The translations under genes and the position numbers were made by a program. The notes below the pieces were generated by a model, which was not told where the DNA came from, did not search any database, and saw nothing but the letters and a program-made list of their open reading frames with translations. A DNA stretch of 23,134 bases from an uncultured Lactobacillus sp. (GTDB lineage: Bacteria; Bacillota; Bacilli; Lactobacillales; Lactobacillaceae), in NCBI GenBank assembly GCA_937916845.1, contig CALFSK010000008.1, forward strand, positions 1 to 23,134. The letters are read 5' to 3'. This document shows positions 9,108-15,337 of this stretch, in pieces; position 1 is the stretch's first letter; each line of letters starts with the position of its first letter.

Positions 9108-9148
9108 AATAGGCGCATCCCTGAAAAATCAAGGGATGCGCCTATTTT
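9108..9148 (+). terminator. Terminator of the hydrolase-acyltransferase unit
   Basis: A perfect 15-bp stem (arms 9108-9122 and 9132-9146) followed by TTTT, 12 bases after the acyltransferase stop. No separate terminator was found for the convergent MFS gene, so this hairpin may also stop that transcript. Confidence 0.9.
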
Positions 9149-9219
9149 GTAACTATTTATAATTTGGCAAGTCGCCCGCCCAACCAAGGGCAGTTGCCCC
9201 AAGACCGAACCGAACTAGT

Positions 9220-10935
9220 TTAAACTACTAGCGACTCCCGTTGGCCCTGTTGATAGGCCCGTCGCCGTTTGAAACAGCCCAATCCTAACAACATGGTTAA
9301 AGTAACGGGCATTGCGACTTGGTAAGGACGTATAAACGCCTGGGTCATGGCGGTCTTCGTTGTCACTTTGACCTTGGCAACTACCCCAGCAATTTGCCGG
9401 TTGTCAGCCGCCACCGTCCGTGTGACTTGGTGTTGAACTTGTTCATAAACCGTTTTGCGAACCGCTTTCGGCGCCCGTTGTAGCCGGTATTGCTTTAATG
9501 CCACTGAATAGTTTTGCCGAATCAATTGTCGGGTTTTAGCGGGAGTGATGAATTGCTTCGACGTTGTCTGGACGTTTTCAGTCTTTAGATGCGTTTTGAT
9601 TGCCGCTAGCGTATCTTGTTTCGCTTTAGCTGAGACTGAAAGCGCCGCGACATCTGACTGTGCAGTCCGCAAAACGTGCTGCTTAGCCGTAACTAAATTC
9701 GCTGACAACGCGGACACAAATATCGCAACTGCTAGTGACGTCCCGATTTGGCGAAAAACACCGATCACACTTTGTGACGCTGTCAAAAGTTTTCCCGTAA
9801 AATCACCCGCGGCTAAGACAGTAATGGGGCCAATAATTATCCCGTACCCCGCCCCAACAAGCATCAGAACGATTAAGACCTGCCAATAGTGATTAGGATC
9901 TAACTGGCTAAGCCCAACGTAACCTACAATGATGGCTAAGATTCCACTGAAAACGACTAACCGGGGACCAACCTTAGCTAGGATAAACCCACTAAGGGGC
10001 GAAAAAAGAAAAATCATCACCGAGGCGGGTGAGATCATTAGAGCAGCCATAAGTTCCGTTTTTCCTTGGACCTTAGTAAAAAAGCTGGGCATTAGAACCA
10101 ATATGCCCACCATGAATACCCCGGAAATAACCGTCACTAGCGCTGAACCCGTAAATTGGCGGTCACGGAACAGCGCCAAGGGCATCATGGGTTGCGACAC
10201 GTGGGCTTCGGTCCAGATGAAACTTCCCAACGCCACCAAGCTGGCTGCACCTAATCCGAGAATAATGGCGCTCGTCCATCCCCAATCGCTCCCTTTGACC
10301 AGTAGCAACGTTAAACTGAACAAGGCTAGCATCGATAACAAGCTACCCGCCCAATCCAGCTTTTCGGTCCCCACACGACTGGCCTTGCGATCTAATAATC
10401 GCCAGGATAGCCCCAACACTAGTACAACCAAGGGGACGTTAATCAAAAAGATGCCCCGCCAACCAAATAACTGGGTAACGGCACCCCCAATCGTAGGCCC
10501 AAGCGCGGCCGCCAGCCCCTGCGTCGTTCCTAAAATGGCAATGGCCCCCGTTCGTTTAGCCGTCGTCACGCTTTGAATCCCAATCGTCATGCTGGCTGGA
10601 AAAACAATGGCAGCGCCTAAACTTTGAACGCCCCGTCCAACGATTAGCCAGCTCACCCCAGTAGCTAGTCCTGAAAATAAAGAGCCCACGAGGAACAGCC
10701 CCAGGCCAAGCAAATACAACCGTGTACGCCCGTAAATATCCGCTAATCGGCCTAAAGGAATGGTCAAGCTTGCAAACAATATGGTATAAATATTTAGTGC
10801 CCAGGATAACTGCTCTAAACTAGTTGCTAATCCGGTTTGCATCGCGGGCAACGCGATGTTCATTACCGTTGTATCCAACATACATAAAAACGTCCCTAAC
10901 GCCATTGTCATGACGATCTTAGTTGATTTTTCCAT
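9220..10935 (-). CDS. MFS multidrug efflux transporter, DHA2 (14-TM, EmrB/QacA type)
   Basis: A 571-residue proton-driven exporter of the drug:H+ antiporter-2 family. The N-terminus MEKSTKIVMTMALGTFLCML leads into helix 1 with the L-D-x-T-V-x-N-x-A-L motif, followed by a G-R-L-A-D-x-x-G-R-x-R loop (motif A) and an RGVQ motif B. About 14 membrane helices are visible. A roughly 110-residue hydrophilic, Lys/Gln/Thr-rich region precedes the last helix, as in several lactobacillar DHA2 proteins. I start at 10935 because AAGGGGGCG lies just upstream; the 15 extra upstream codons would cover that site and the promoter. It is divergent from a TetR regulator, which suggests substrate-induced derepression. 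The substrate is unknown. Confidence 0.93.
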   Translation of the reverse strand: MEKSTKIVMTMALGTFLCMLDTTVMNIALPAMQTGLATSLEQLSWALNIYTILFASLTIPLGRLADIYGRTRLYLLGLGLFLVGSLFSGLATGVSWLIVGRGVQSLGAAIVFPASMTIGIQSVTTAKRTGAIAILGTTQGLAAALGPTIGGAVTQLFGWRGIFLINVPLVVLVLGLSWRLLDRKASRVGTEKLDWAGSLLSMLALFSLTLLLVKGSDWGWTSAIILGLGAASLVALGSFIWTEAHVSQPMMPLALFRDRQFTGSALVTVISGVFMVGILVLMPSFFTKVQGKTELMAALMISPASVMIFLFSPLSGFILAKVGPRLVVFSGILAIIVGYVGLSQLDPNHYWQVLIVLMLVGAGYGIIIGPITVLAAGDFTGKLLTASQSVIGVFRQIGTSLAVAIFVSALSANLVTAKQHVLRTAQSDVAALSVSAKAKQDTLAAIKTHLKTENVQTTSKQFITPAKTRQLIRQNYSVALKQYRLQRAPKAVRKTVYEQVQHQVTRTVAADNRQIAGVVAKVKVTTKTAMTQAFIRPYQVAMPVTLTMLLGLGCFKRRRAYQQGQRESLVV

Positions 10936-10949
10936 TTTAAACGCCCCCT

Positions 10950-10965
10950 TGTGTGACACAGTATA
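10950..10965 (-). promoter_or_regulatory. -10 box and overlapping palindromic operator of the MFS gene
   Basis: On the minus strand TATACT (10960-10965) runs straight into the palindrome TGTGT-C-ACACA (10950-10960). A repressor bound there would block the -10 and start site. The -35 is weak, as often in repressor-controlled promoters. The divergent TetR protein is the obvious candidate binder; this is inference from position. Confidence 0.5.
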
Positions 10966-11024
10966 GGGGACAGCCATCAAACAAATAAATACTTAGGTTA
11001 CAGAAAAGGAAAGGTTGTGACCGA

Positions 11025-11588
11025 ATGAGCCCTCAAGAGCGCAAACACCAAAACTTGGTTGCCATTTACCAAGCATTACTGCAACTGATGACCGAAAAAC
11101 CACTGGCCAATATTTCGATTACCGAATTATGCCAGCGTGCACACGTTTCACGAACTTATTTTTATCGCAACTACGCAAACTTTGACCAAATTATTGGCGC
11201 CTTTCAAGAAGACTACATGTTGCACTACCTGCGCCACCTACCTAACCAATCCAAAATCAGTTTGACCGATTTAATGATCCATTATTTTGAGCTGACTAAA
11301 CAAGAAGCGGCAACCAACCGTTTATTGATCAAAAATGATAAGTATGACGTTTTAGTTCAAACGTTTCAGACCGTTTTTAACCTATTCATTAAACACGAAC
11401 GCATTCGTTATTCGGGTAGCATGGCGCTTTTTAGCGAACCCTACTACGTCGAATTTTTCTCCGGTGCCGTCGTCGTTAACGTGGCGGTCAACTGGCTACA
11501 ACGGGGCATGGTCGAGCCTCCCGCATACCTAGGCCAACAAATCAGCCACTTAGCACGCTACAGACACACCCCATCGAGCTTGAATTAA
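11025..11588 (+). CDS. TetR-family transcriptional regulator
   Basis: A 187-residue regulator. Residues about 9-55 form a TetR DNA-binding domain with helix-turn-helix ITELCQRAHVSRTYFYRNYA; the rest is a diverged ligand-binding domain. Purine-rich GGAAAGG lies about 11 bases before the ATG. The gene is divergent from the efflux gene with under 90 bases between starts, the usual arrangement for a local repressor of an exporter. I infer that it represses the MFS gene, and possibly itself, through the palindrome at 10950-10960, with release on binding a drug-like ligand. Confidence 0.9.
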   Translation: MSPQERKHQNLVAIYQALLQLMTEKPLANISITELCQRAHVSRTYFYRNYANFDQIIGAFQEDYMLHYLRHLPNQSKISLTDLMIHYFELTKQEAATNRLLIKNDKYDVLVQTFQTVFNLFIKHERIRYSGSMALFSEPYYVEFFSGAVVVNVAVNWLQRGMVEPPAYLGQQISHLARYRHTPSSLN

Positions 11589-11603
11589 AAAAAGTTAGTC
11601 ACT

Positions 11604-11636
11604 AAAAAATGCCACCGCAACTTGGTGGCATTTTTT
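11604..11636 (+). terminator. Terminator after the TetR gene
   Basis: A hairpin with A-run plus TGCCACC (11604-11616) and GGTGGCA plus six T (11624-11636), 15 bases after the TetR stop. It is almost the same sequence as the terminator at 12433-12465. Confidence 0.88.
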
Positions 11637-11655
11637 CTATCTTTATATTTCAGAC

Positions 11656-11686
11656 AAAAAATGGGAATTGAAAGTTCAATCCCCAT
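11656..11686 (-). terminator. Terminator of the small orphan gene
   Basis: Stem arms 11661-11672 and 11675-11686 (11 of 12 matched, the odd pair being G-U on the minus strand), followed on that strand by six T. It lies about 45 bases after the stop of the 103-residue gene. Confidence 0.65.
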
Positions 11687-11731
11687 TATCGCATGTTACC
11701 ATTGTTTTGCTGAGTTATACATATTATTCTT

Positions 11732-12043
11732 CTAGTGTTTTTCTTTGTAGGCGTTGTAGCCTTCTATGAATTTAGATACCTCAGACGCTTTGTCATCAGA
11801 AAGCAAATTTATTAGTTTAATAAATTTGCTGGGGAACCTTTTAAAATGATGTTCATTTTCATAATCAAACTTAGCTTGATTAAAACCTGCTTGGTAATCA
11901 TCAGTTGAGCCCGCTTGATTATTTCGCTCTTGACTATATGAGTTTTCCATTTTCCAAGTTTTGTATGCTTCCGACGCTGCCTGATAATTTCCCTTTTCGT
12001 AGTTATCTTTGACGTATTGATGCAATGAGCCTAATCCCTTCAT
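11732..12043 (-). CDS. Hypothetical protein, 103 residues
   Basis: I do not recognise this gene. The product is small, hydrophilic, rich in Tyr, Asn, Lys and Glu, with no signal peptide or membrane helix. Two halves look alike in style: YVKDNYEKGNYQAASEAYK near residues 10-28 and YQAGFNQAKFDYENE near 50-64, suggesting a short helical repeat with Tyr spacing. The C-terminus ends EGYNAYKEKH. The start is well supported: GGAGGG lies 7 bases before the ATG, and an AT-rich TATATT-like -10 lies upstream. It has its own terminator. Base composition is clearly more AT-rich than the neighbours, pointing to recent acquisition. A role in competition or surface biology would be speculation. Confidence 0.7.
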   Translation of the reverse strand: MKGLGSLHQYVKDNYEKGNYQAASEAYKTWKMENSYSQERNNQAGSTDDYQAGFNQAKFDYENEHHFKRFPSKFIKLINLLSDDKASEVSKFIEGYNAYKEKH

Positions 12044-12152
12044 CCTTTTCCCTCCAATACGTTTTAAATGTGTACAACTTTAATATAATACAATCCATTT
12101 GATTTTGAAACTATTGAATTTCACAATTTTTATTCAAGCATAATCAAGTTGA

Positions 12153-12403
12153 TTACTTGCTTTCATCTTCCAAAAATTTGACTCGCCAATACCCACAACG
12201 AATAAAAACAATTGATAATCCAAAACAAAATCCAAAGCTCAATAGATGCACGATTATTGCAGTTCCAGGCGTGCCAATTGTTATTAACAAAATTAAAATA
12301 TAAAATGCCCACCAATAAGAATCAGTCCCTTATGGAAAATAGCTTTTCTAAATATATTTGGCTTGATTTTACAATTCTCAATTCGGTCGATGATACGTTG
12401 ATA
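12153..12403 (-). pseudogene. Frameshifted remnant of a small membrane-protein gene
   Basis: On the minus strand 12153-12329 is an open frame of 58 codons with no start. It reads as two membrane helices (WWAFYILILLITIG, and SFGFCFGLSIVFI after a short loop) with a charged tail FLEDESK. The frame just upstream (12403-12326) reads as a hydrophilic, basic segment (DRIENCKIKPNIFRKAIFHK) typical of a cytosolic lead-in. The two join if one base is restored in the GGG run at 12327-12329. Above 12403 all frames close quickly. So this is most likely a decayed gene, lost at its 5' end near the terminator at 12433 and broken by one indel. It is AT-rich like the small gene downstream. Confidence 0.5.
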
Positions 12404-12432
12404 TCACCAAATTAAGTACGATCAACTCAATC

Positions 12433-12465
12433 AAAAATGCCACCGCAATCGGTGGCATTTTTTTA
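12433..12465 (-). terminator. Terminator of the ABC-transporter operon
   Basis: A hairpin with arms 12433-12444 and 12451-12462 and A/T runs on both sides, so it can act in both directions. It lies 13 bases after the ATPase stop codon and is nearly identical to the hairpin at 11604-11636. Confidence 0.85.
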
Positions 12466-12477
12466 TCATAATAAGTC

Positions 12478-13155
12478 CTAAATCGTTTTAAATGCTTGGA
12501 GGAATTCTGAATCGTTGGCGTGATCCGCAAACTGTGCCGCCGTCCACGTCGCTTTAATCTGGCGGTCGGCTAACCACAAAACCTGACACTGTTCGAACGC
12601 CGCAACGTCACGCACGTCATGGGTAATCAGCAAGTAAGTCCGTTGTGGATGTTCACGCATGACGGTAAATAAGGTCGCTACGTGCTGGCGGTCCACAAAC
12701 GCCGTCGGTTCATCCAAAACAACTAAGTCCCGGTCAACTTGTAAAAATAGTAATAATTGTACTAATTTACGCTCGCCACCCGACAAGTCACCATAATGGC
12801 GTTGCCACAACGGGGTCAAAAACGCCACCGTTGGCGCATCCGCCCACTTAGCTAAATCAGCTAACGTCAACCGTAACTGACCCGTGGCCACGCCCAACAC
12901 CAATTGGGCCACGTTACAGACACGGGTCGCCGCAAGCATCGGTAATTTTTGGTTTAAGTAAATTGAAGACCCTTGGGGCGTAATCTTACCTTGCGCGGGT
13001 CGTAATCCCAACAAAATGTCTGCTAACGTCGTTTTACCGGCACCGTTTTGACCAATTAAAAAGTTCACCTGATGGGCTACTAGGTCAAAGTTTAAACCGT
13101 CAAAAAAGGGCTGCTGCGCTTTAGGGAACGTATACTTTAACTGTCTAACTTTCAT
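12478..13155 (-). CDS. ABC transporter ATP-binding protein
   Basis: A 225-residue ATPase that powers the adjacent permease. It shows Walker A GQNGAGKTT (about 35-43), a Q-loop in YLNQK, the signature LSGGE, Walker B LVVLDEPTA and the H-loop THD, in normal order. The ATG overlaps the permease stop codon (TAATG), with GGAGGGA just upstream, so the two are translationally coupled. The permease-first order and the ABC-2-type partner suggest an exporter or antibiotic/peptide-resistance type system rather than nutrient uptake; no binding protein is nearby. The substrate is unknown. Confidence 0.93.
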   Translation of the reverse strand: MKVRQLKYTFPKAQQPFFDGLNFDLVAHQVNFLIGQNGAGKTTLADILLGLRPAQGKITPQGSSIYLNQKLPMLAATRVCNVAQLVLGVATGQLRLTLADLAKWADAPTVAFLTPLWQRHYGDLSGGERKLVQLLLFLQVDRDLVVLDEPTAFVDRQHVATLFTVMREHPQRTYLLITHDVRDVAAFEQCQVLWLADRQIKATWTAAQFADHANDSEFLQAFKTI

Positions 13156-13907
13156 TATAATCCCTCCGTTGGCAACAAACGCAGGTGGCGATAACTATAG
13201 GCCCCAATTGCTCCCATCACAACTAACGTAGCAACGTAAGCCGGCCAAAACGCACCCCACTGGGCCGTTGTCAGCAGGTTAAACGTATTCATGACTAAGT
13301 AGATGGGGCTCAACACGTTCAACCAAACCGTGGTGACGGCCAGGTGCGTACTATTTTCGATAGCCGCAGATCCAATCATCACAACAATCATGAGCGTATT
13401 GACCACCGCGTTTAATGACTTGTAACGAATAGGTAAACTCAAAATGGGCAGGCAGTAACCGAGCACTGGTAACGCCACTAATAATAGAACGGCCCACAAC
13501 CGCCAGACAATCCCGAAGATTGGCAAGTGAAAGACGATTCCACTAACCGCGCCAACCAGCCCTAAGATAACCACCAGTAAGCCCCCGCTAACGAGCATTT
13601 TACTGACCAGAAAGACACTCGGATTCACAACTAACGAAACGTATTGTTTTAGATAGCCCTGCTCACGAAGCATTGCCACGTCCGCAATCACCATCAAGAC
13701 GTTTGAAAAGATGATCCAGGCGATAAAGGGCATGACCGCGCCAATAAATTGCTGCATCGATAGTGGTTTAAAAAAGGCTGACTTTAAATTCAATACTAAA
13801 AAGACGAGTGGTAACACGACGGTGTATAGCAACATCCCCAGGTTATCGAGTGCGGCCTGCCAAAAATAACGGGTATATAGGCACACTTGAACGATATATT
13901 TACGCAT
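13155..13907 (-). CDS. ABC-2 type permease
   Basis: A 250-residue integral membrane protein with about six predicted helices, including LGMLLYTVVLPLVFLVLNL near the N-terminus and FIAWIIFSNVLMVIADVAML, fitting the ABC-2 exporter permease fold. I place the start at the ATG 13907 because AGGAGG (13914-13919) lies 6 bases upstream; ten further in-frame codons above it would overlap that site and the leader. It is the first gene of a two-gene operon with a strong promoter at 13958-13987 and a Fur-like palindrome in the leader. The substrate cannot be told. Confidence 0.88.
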   Translation of the reverse strand: MRKYIVQVCLYTRYFWQAALDNLGMLLYTVVLPLVFLVLNLKSAFFKPLSMQQFIGAVMPFIAWIIFSNVLMVIADVAMLREQGYLKQYVSLVVNPSVFLVSKMLVSGGLLVVILGLVGAVSGIVFHLPIFGIVWRLWAVLLLVALPVLGYCLPILSLPIRYKSLNAVVNTLMIVVMIGSAAIENSTHLAVTTVWLNVLSPIYLVMNTFNLLTTAQWGAFWPAYVATLVVMGAIGAYSYRHLRLLPTEGL

Positions 13908-13921
13908 CTGGCGCCTCCTAA

Positions 13922-13936
13922 TGAGAATTAGTTTCA
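13922..13936. promoter_or_regulatory. Fur-family-like box in the ABC-operon leader
   Basis: TGAGAATTAGTTTCA matches the 7-1-7 Fur consensus TGATAATTATTATCA at 12 of 15 positions. It lies downstream of the predicted start site and just above the AGGAGG site, so a bound protein would block elongation or initiation. It could equally be another repressor's palindrome. Confidence 0.3.
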
Positions 13937-13957
13937 TTATAATTTAATGTTTTTTTA

Positions 13958-13987
13958 ATTATAATGACGCACCCGCCCAAAAGTCAA
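13958..13987 (-). promoter_or_regulatory. Predicted strong promoter of the ABC operon
   Basis: TTGACT (13982-13987) and a consensus TATAAT (13958-13963) are separated by 18 bases on the minus strand. A second TATAAT at 13936-13941 has only a poor -35. The leader would be about 43 bases. Confidence 0.65.
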
Positions 13988-14034
13988 CGTTCCATGAACT
14001 ACTCACCATTTTACTAACTAGCCTCATTAGCGAA

Positions 14035-14067
14035 AACAAAAAACCGGGCGCTTTAGCAACCCGGTTT
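14035..14067 (-). terminator. Terminator of the aldo/keto reductase gene
   Basis: An 8-bp GC-rich stem (14041-14048 and 14060-14067, AAACCGGG/CCCGGTTT) followed on the minus strand by a T-rich run, 18 bases after the stop codon. Confidence 0.85.
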
Positions 14068-14084
14068 CAAAAAACAATTTAATT

Positions 14085-14930
14085 TTAGTCACCAACTGGA
14101 TGCCAACCGTGGTCGTCACTCAATTGATTCATGTACGTCATATCTTCACTACTGATTTCAAAGTCCAACTTCGTATTAGCTTCCACGTGCGCCATTGCCC
14201 GGGCCTTTGGTAGCGGTGCAACCCCATTTTGAATAATGAAGCGTAAGGCTAACTGTGGCAAGCTAACAGAGTACTTGTCCGCTAACCGTTCCAACGTTGG
14301 GTCAGACAAAAGGCCCCCCGTTGCTAGTGGTGAGTACGCTTGGACAACGATGCCCGCAGCTTCCGCCGTCTTAACGATCGAAGCCTGCGTATGACCCACG
14401 TAATATTGGATTTGATCAACGGCTGGTTTGACAGTTAAGCCATCCCAAGTCAACAAATTTTCGAGGTCGTGGGAATTGAAGTTTGAAACCCCAATAGCTT
14501 TCGCCCGACCACTGTTATAAATATCCTGCATTGCCCGCCAAACATCGCGGTTTTGAGCGTCATAGTTCGCGCCCATTTGGTTCCATGGCCATGGCGCGTG
14601 AATGATGTATGAGTCGACGTAGTCCAAGTCTAACGCGTTTAAACTACTCTCAAAATCGGTCATCGTTTGGTCATAAGTCTTCGTTTCACCAGGTAACTTA
14701 GTTTGGACAAAAATGTCTTCGCGGTTAACCTTGGCGTCGCGTAACGCTTCCCCAACACTTTTTTCATTCTGATAAGCCTTAGCCGTGTCAATAAAGCGAT
14801 AACCGGCTTTTAAGGCGTTGCTAACGGCGTCGTAAGTTTCCTTACCGGGACGCGTCTGCCAAGTCCCAAAACCCACTTTAGGCATCAATACATCGTTATT
14901 TAACTTAAAAGTATCCGTAATAGTTGTCAT
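14085..14930 (-). CDS. Aldo/keto reductase
   Basis: A 281-residue NADPH-dependent oxidoreductase of the AKR superfamily, cytoplasmic. The catalytic tetrad is visible: D48 in FIDTA, Y53 in KAYQNE, K78 in QTKLP and H111 in IIHAP. Also present are the GFGTW start, the IGVSNF motif near 150 and the P-K-A cofactor region (PLPKARAMAHVEANT). Length and order fit the 2,5-diketo-gluconate-reductase-like group common in lactobacilli. GGAGG lies 8 bases before the ATG at 14930, which I prefer over the TTG one codon upstream. It is a single gene with its own terminator; the substrate is unknown, possibly aldehydes or dicarbonyls. Confidence 0.93.
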   Translation of the reverse strand: MTTITDTFKLNNDVLMPKVGFGTWQTRPGKETYDAVSNALKAGYRFIDTAKAYQNEKSVGEALRDAKVNREDIFVQTKLPGETKTYDQTMTDFESSLNALDLDYVDSYIIHAPWPWNQMGANYDAQNRDVWRAMQDIYNSGRAKAIGVSNFNSHDLENLLTWDGLTVKPAVDQIQYYVGHTQASIVKTAEAAGIVVQAYSPLATGGLLSDPTLERLADKYSVSLPQLALRFIIQNGVAPLPKARAMAHVEANTKLDFEISSEDMTYMNQLSDDHGWHPVGD

Positions 14931-15012
14931 CAAAATAGCCTCCTGAATCGTTTATGACACTACTTTAGGCCCTTCGCCCTACTGGAAGGCAATCATTTTG
15001 TTCGCAATTTTC

Positions 15013-15298
15013 AAATTTCCATCAGATCTTTGAACTCACCACTAAACCTTACCTACACAACTCTGCTAAAAACAGTTGTACTATTGTTATTCTTATCGAA
15101 TACTCGGAGGTTGGCGCTGATAATATCGGTCGTGATGGTGGCGTTTAAGTGGCGTTTTTTGCCACTTTTACACCACGGACGGTTCGGGACAATTGCGTAC
15201 CTTGCAAATGTTCCGGGCGAGGGTTAAGACCGCTCCTCAGGCTTAACCCGGTCCCACGACCGCATGTTATCAGCGCCAGCCGGACTAAATTTCCATCA
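15013..15298. repeat. 12-base direct repeats bracketing the structured element
   Basis: AAATTTCCATCA occurs at 15013-15024 and again at 15287-15298. The second copy abuts the A-run of the methyltransferase terminator. The pair encloses 262 bases, including the fold at 15109-15281. They could be a target duplication or the trace of slippage. Confidence 0.4.
15109..15281. ncRNA. Multibranched structured element (candidate novel RNA or MITE)
   Basis: The 173 bases fold into one closed structure. P1 is 15 bp (15109-15123 with 15267-15281), P2 is 8 perfect bp (15127-15134 with 15255-15262), separated by a small internal loop. Inside are three hairpins: 15138-15153 with 15161-15176 (13 of 16), 15185-15196 with 15204-15215 (10 of 12), and 15221-15228 with 15242-15249 (8 perfect). 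Two of the imperfect pairs are G-U if the plus strand is transcribed, and one if the minus strand is. A poor TTGTAC-17-AATACT sequence would start a plus-strand transcript near P1. No terminator follows on either strand. It matches none of the common families I know (tmRNA, SRP, 6S, T-box, common riboswitches). Terminal inverted repeats of a MITE are the main alternative. Confidence 0.45.
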
Positions 15299-15326
15299 AA
15301 AAAAGCGACCCGCAATTGCAAGCCGC
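15298..15326 (-). terminator. Terminator of the RNA methyltransferase gene
   Basis: A 9-bp stem with G-U pairs (15305-15313 and 15318-15326, AATT loop) followed on the minus strand by seven T, 11 bases after the stop codon. Confidence 0.8.
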
Positions 15327-15337
15327 CTTGAACGAAT

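Noticed and set aside
9150..9219. A small GGGC/GCCC hairpin after the MFS gene as its terminator
   Set aside because: The stem is only four bases and no T-run follows; the 9108-9148 hairpin is a better candidate.
9929..10576. A 215-codon plus-strand frame opposite the MFS gene
   Set aside because: It is a shadow of the efflux gene; no ribosome site, and its Pro/Thr/Arg-rich composition fits antisense reading of membrane codons.
12212..12415. A 67-codon plus-strand frame in the AT-rich islet
   Set aside because: It has no ribosome site, its residues are not protein-like, and it lies antisense to the more convincing membrane-gene remnant.
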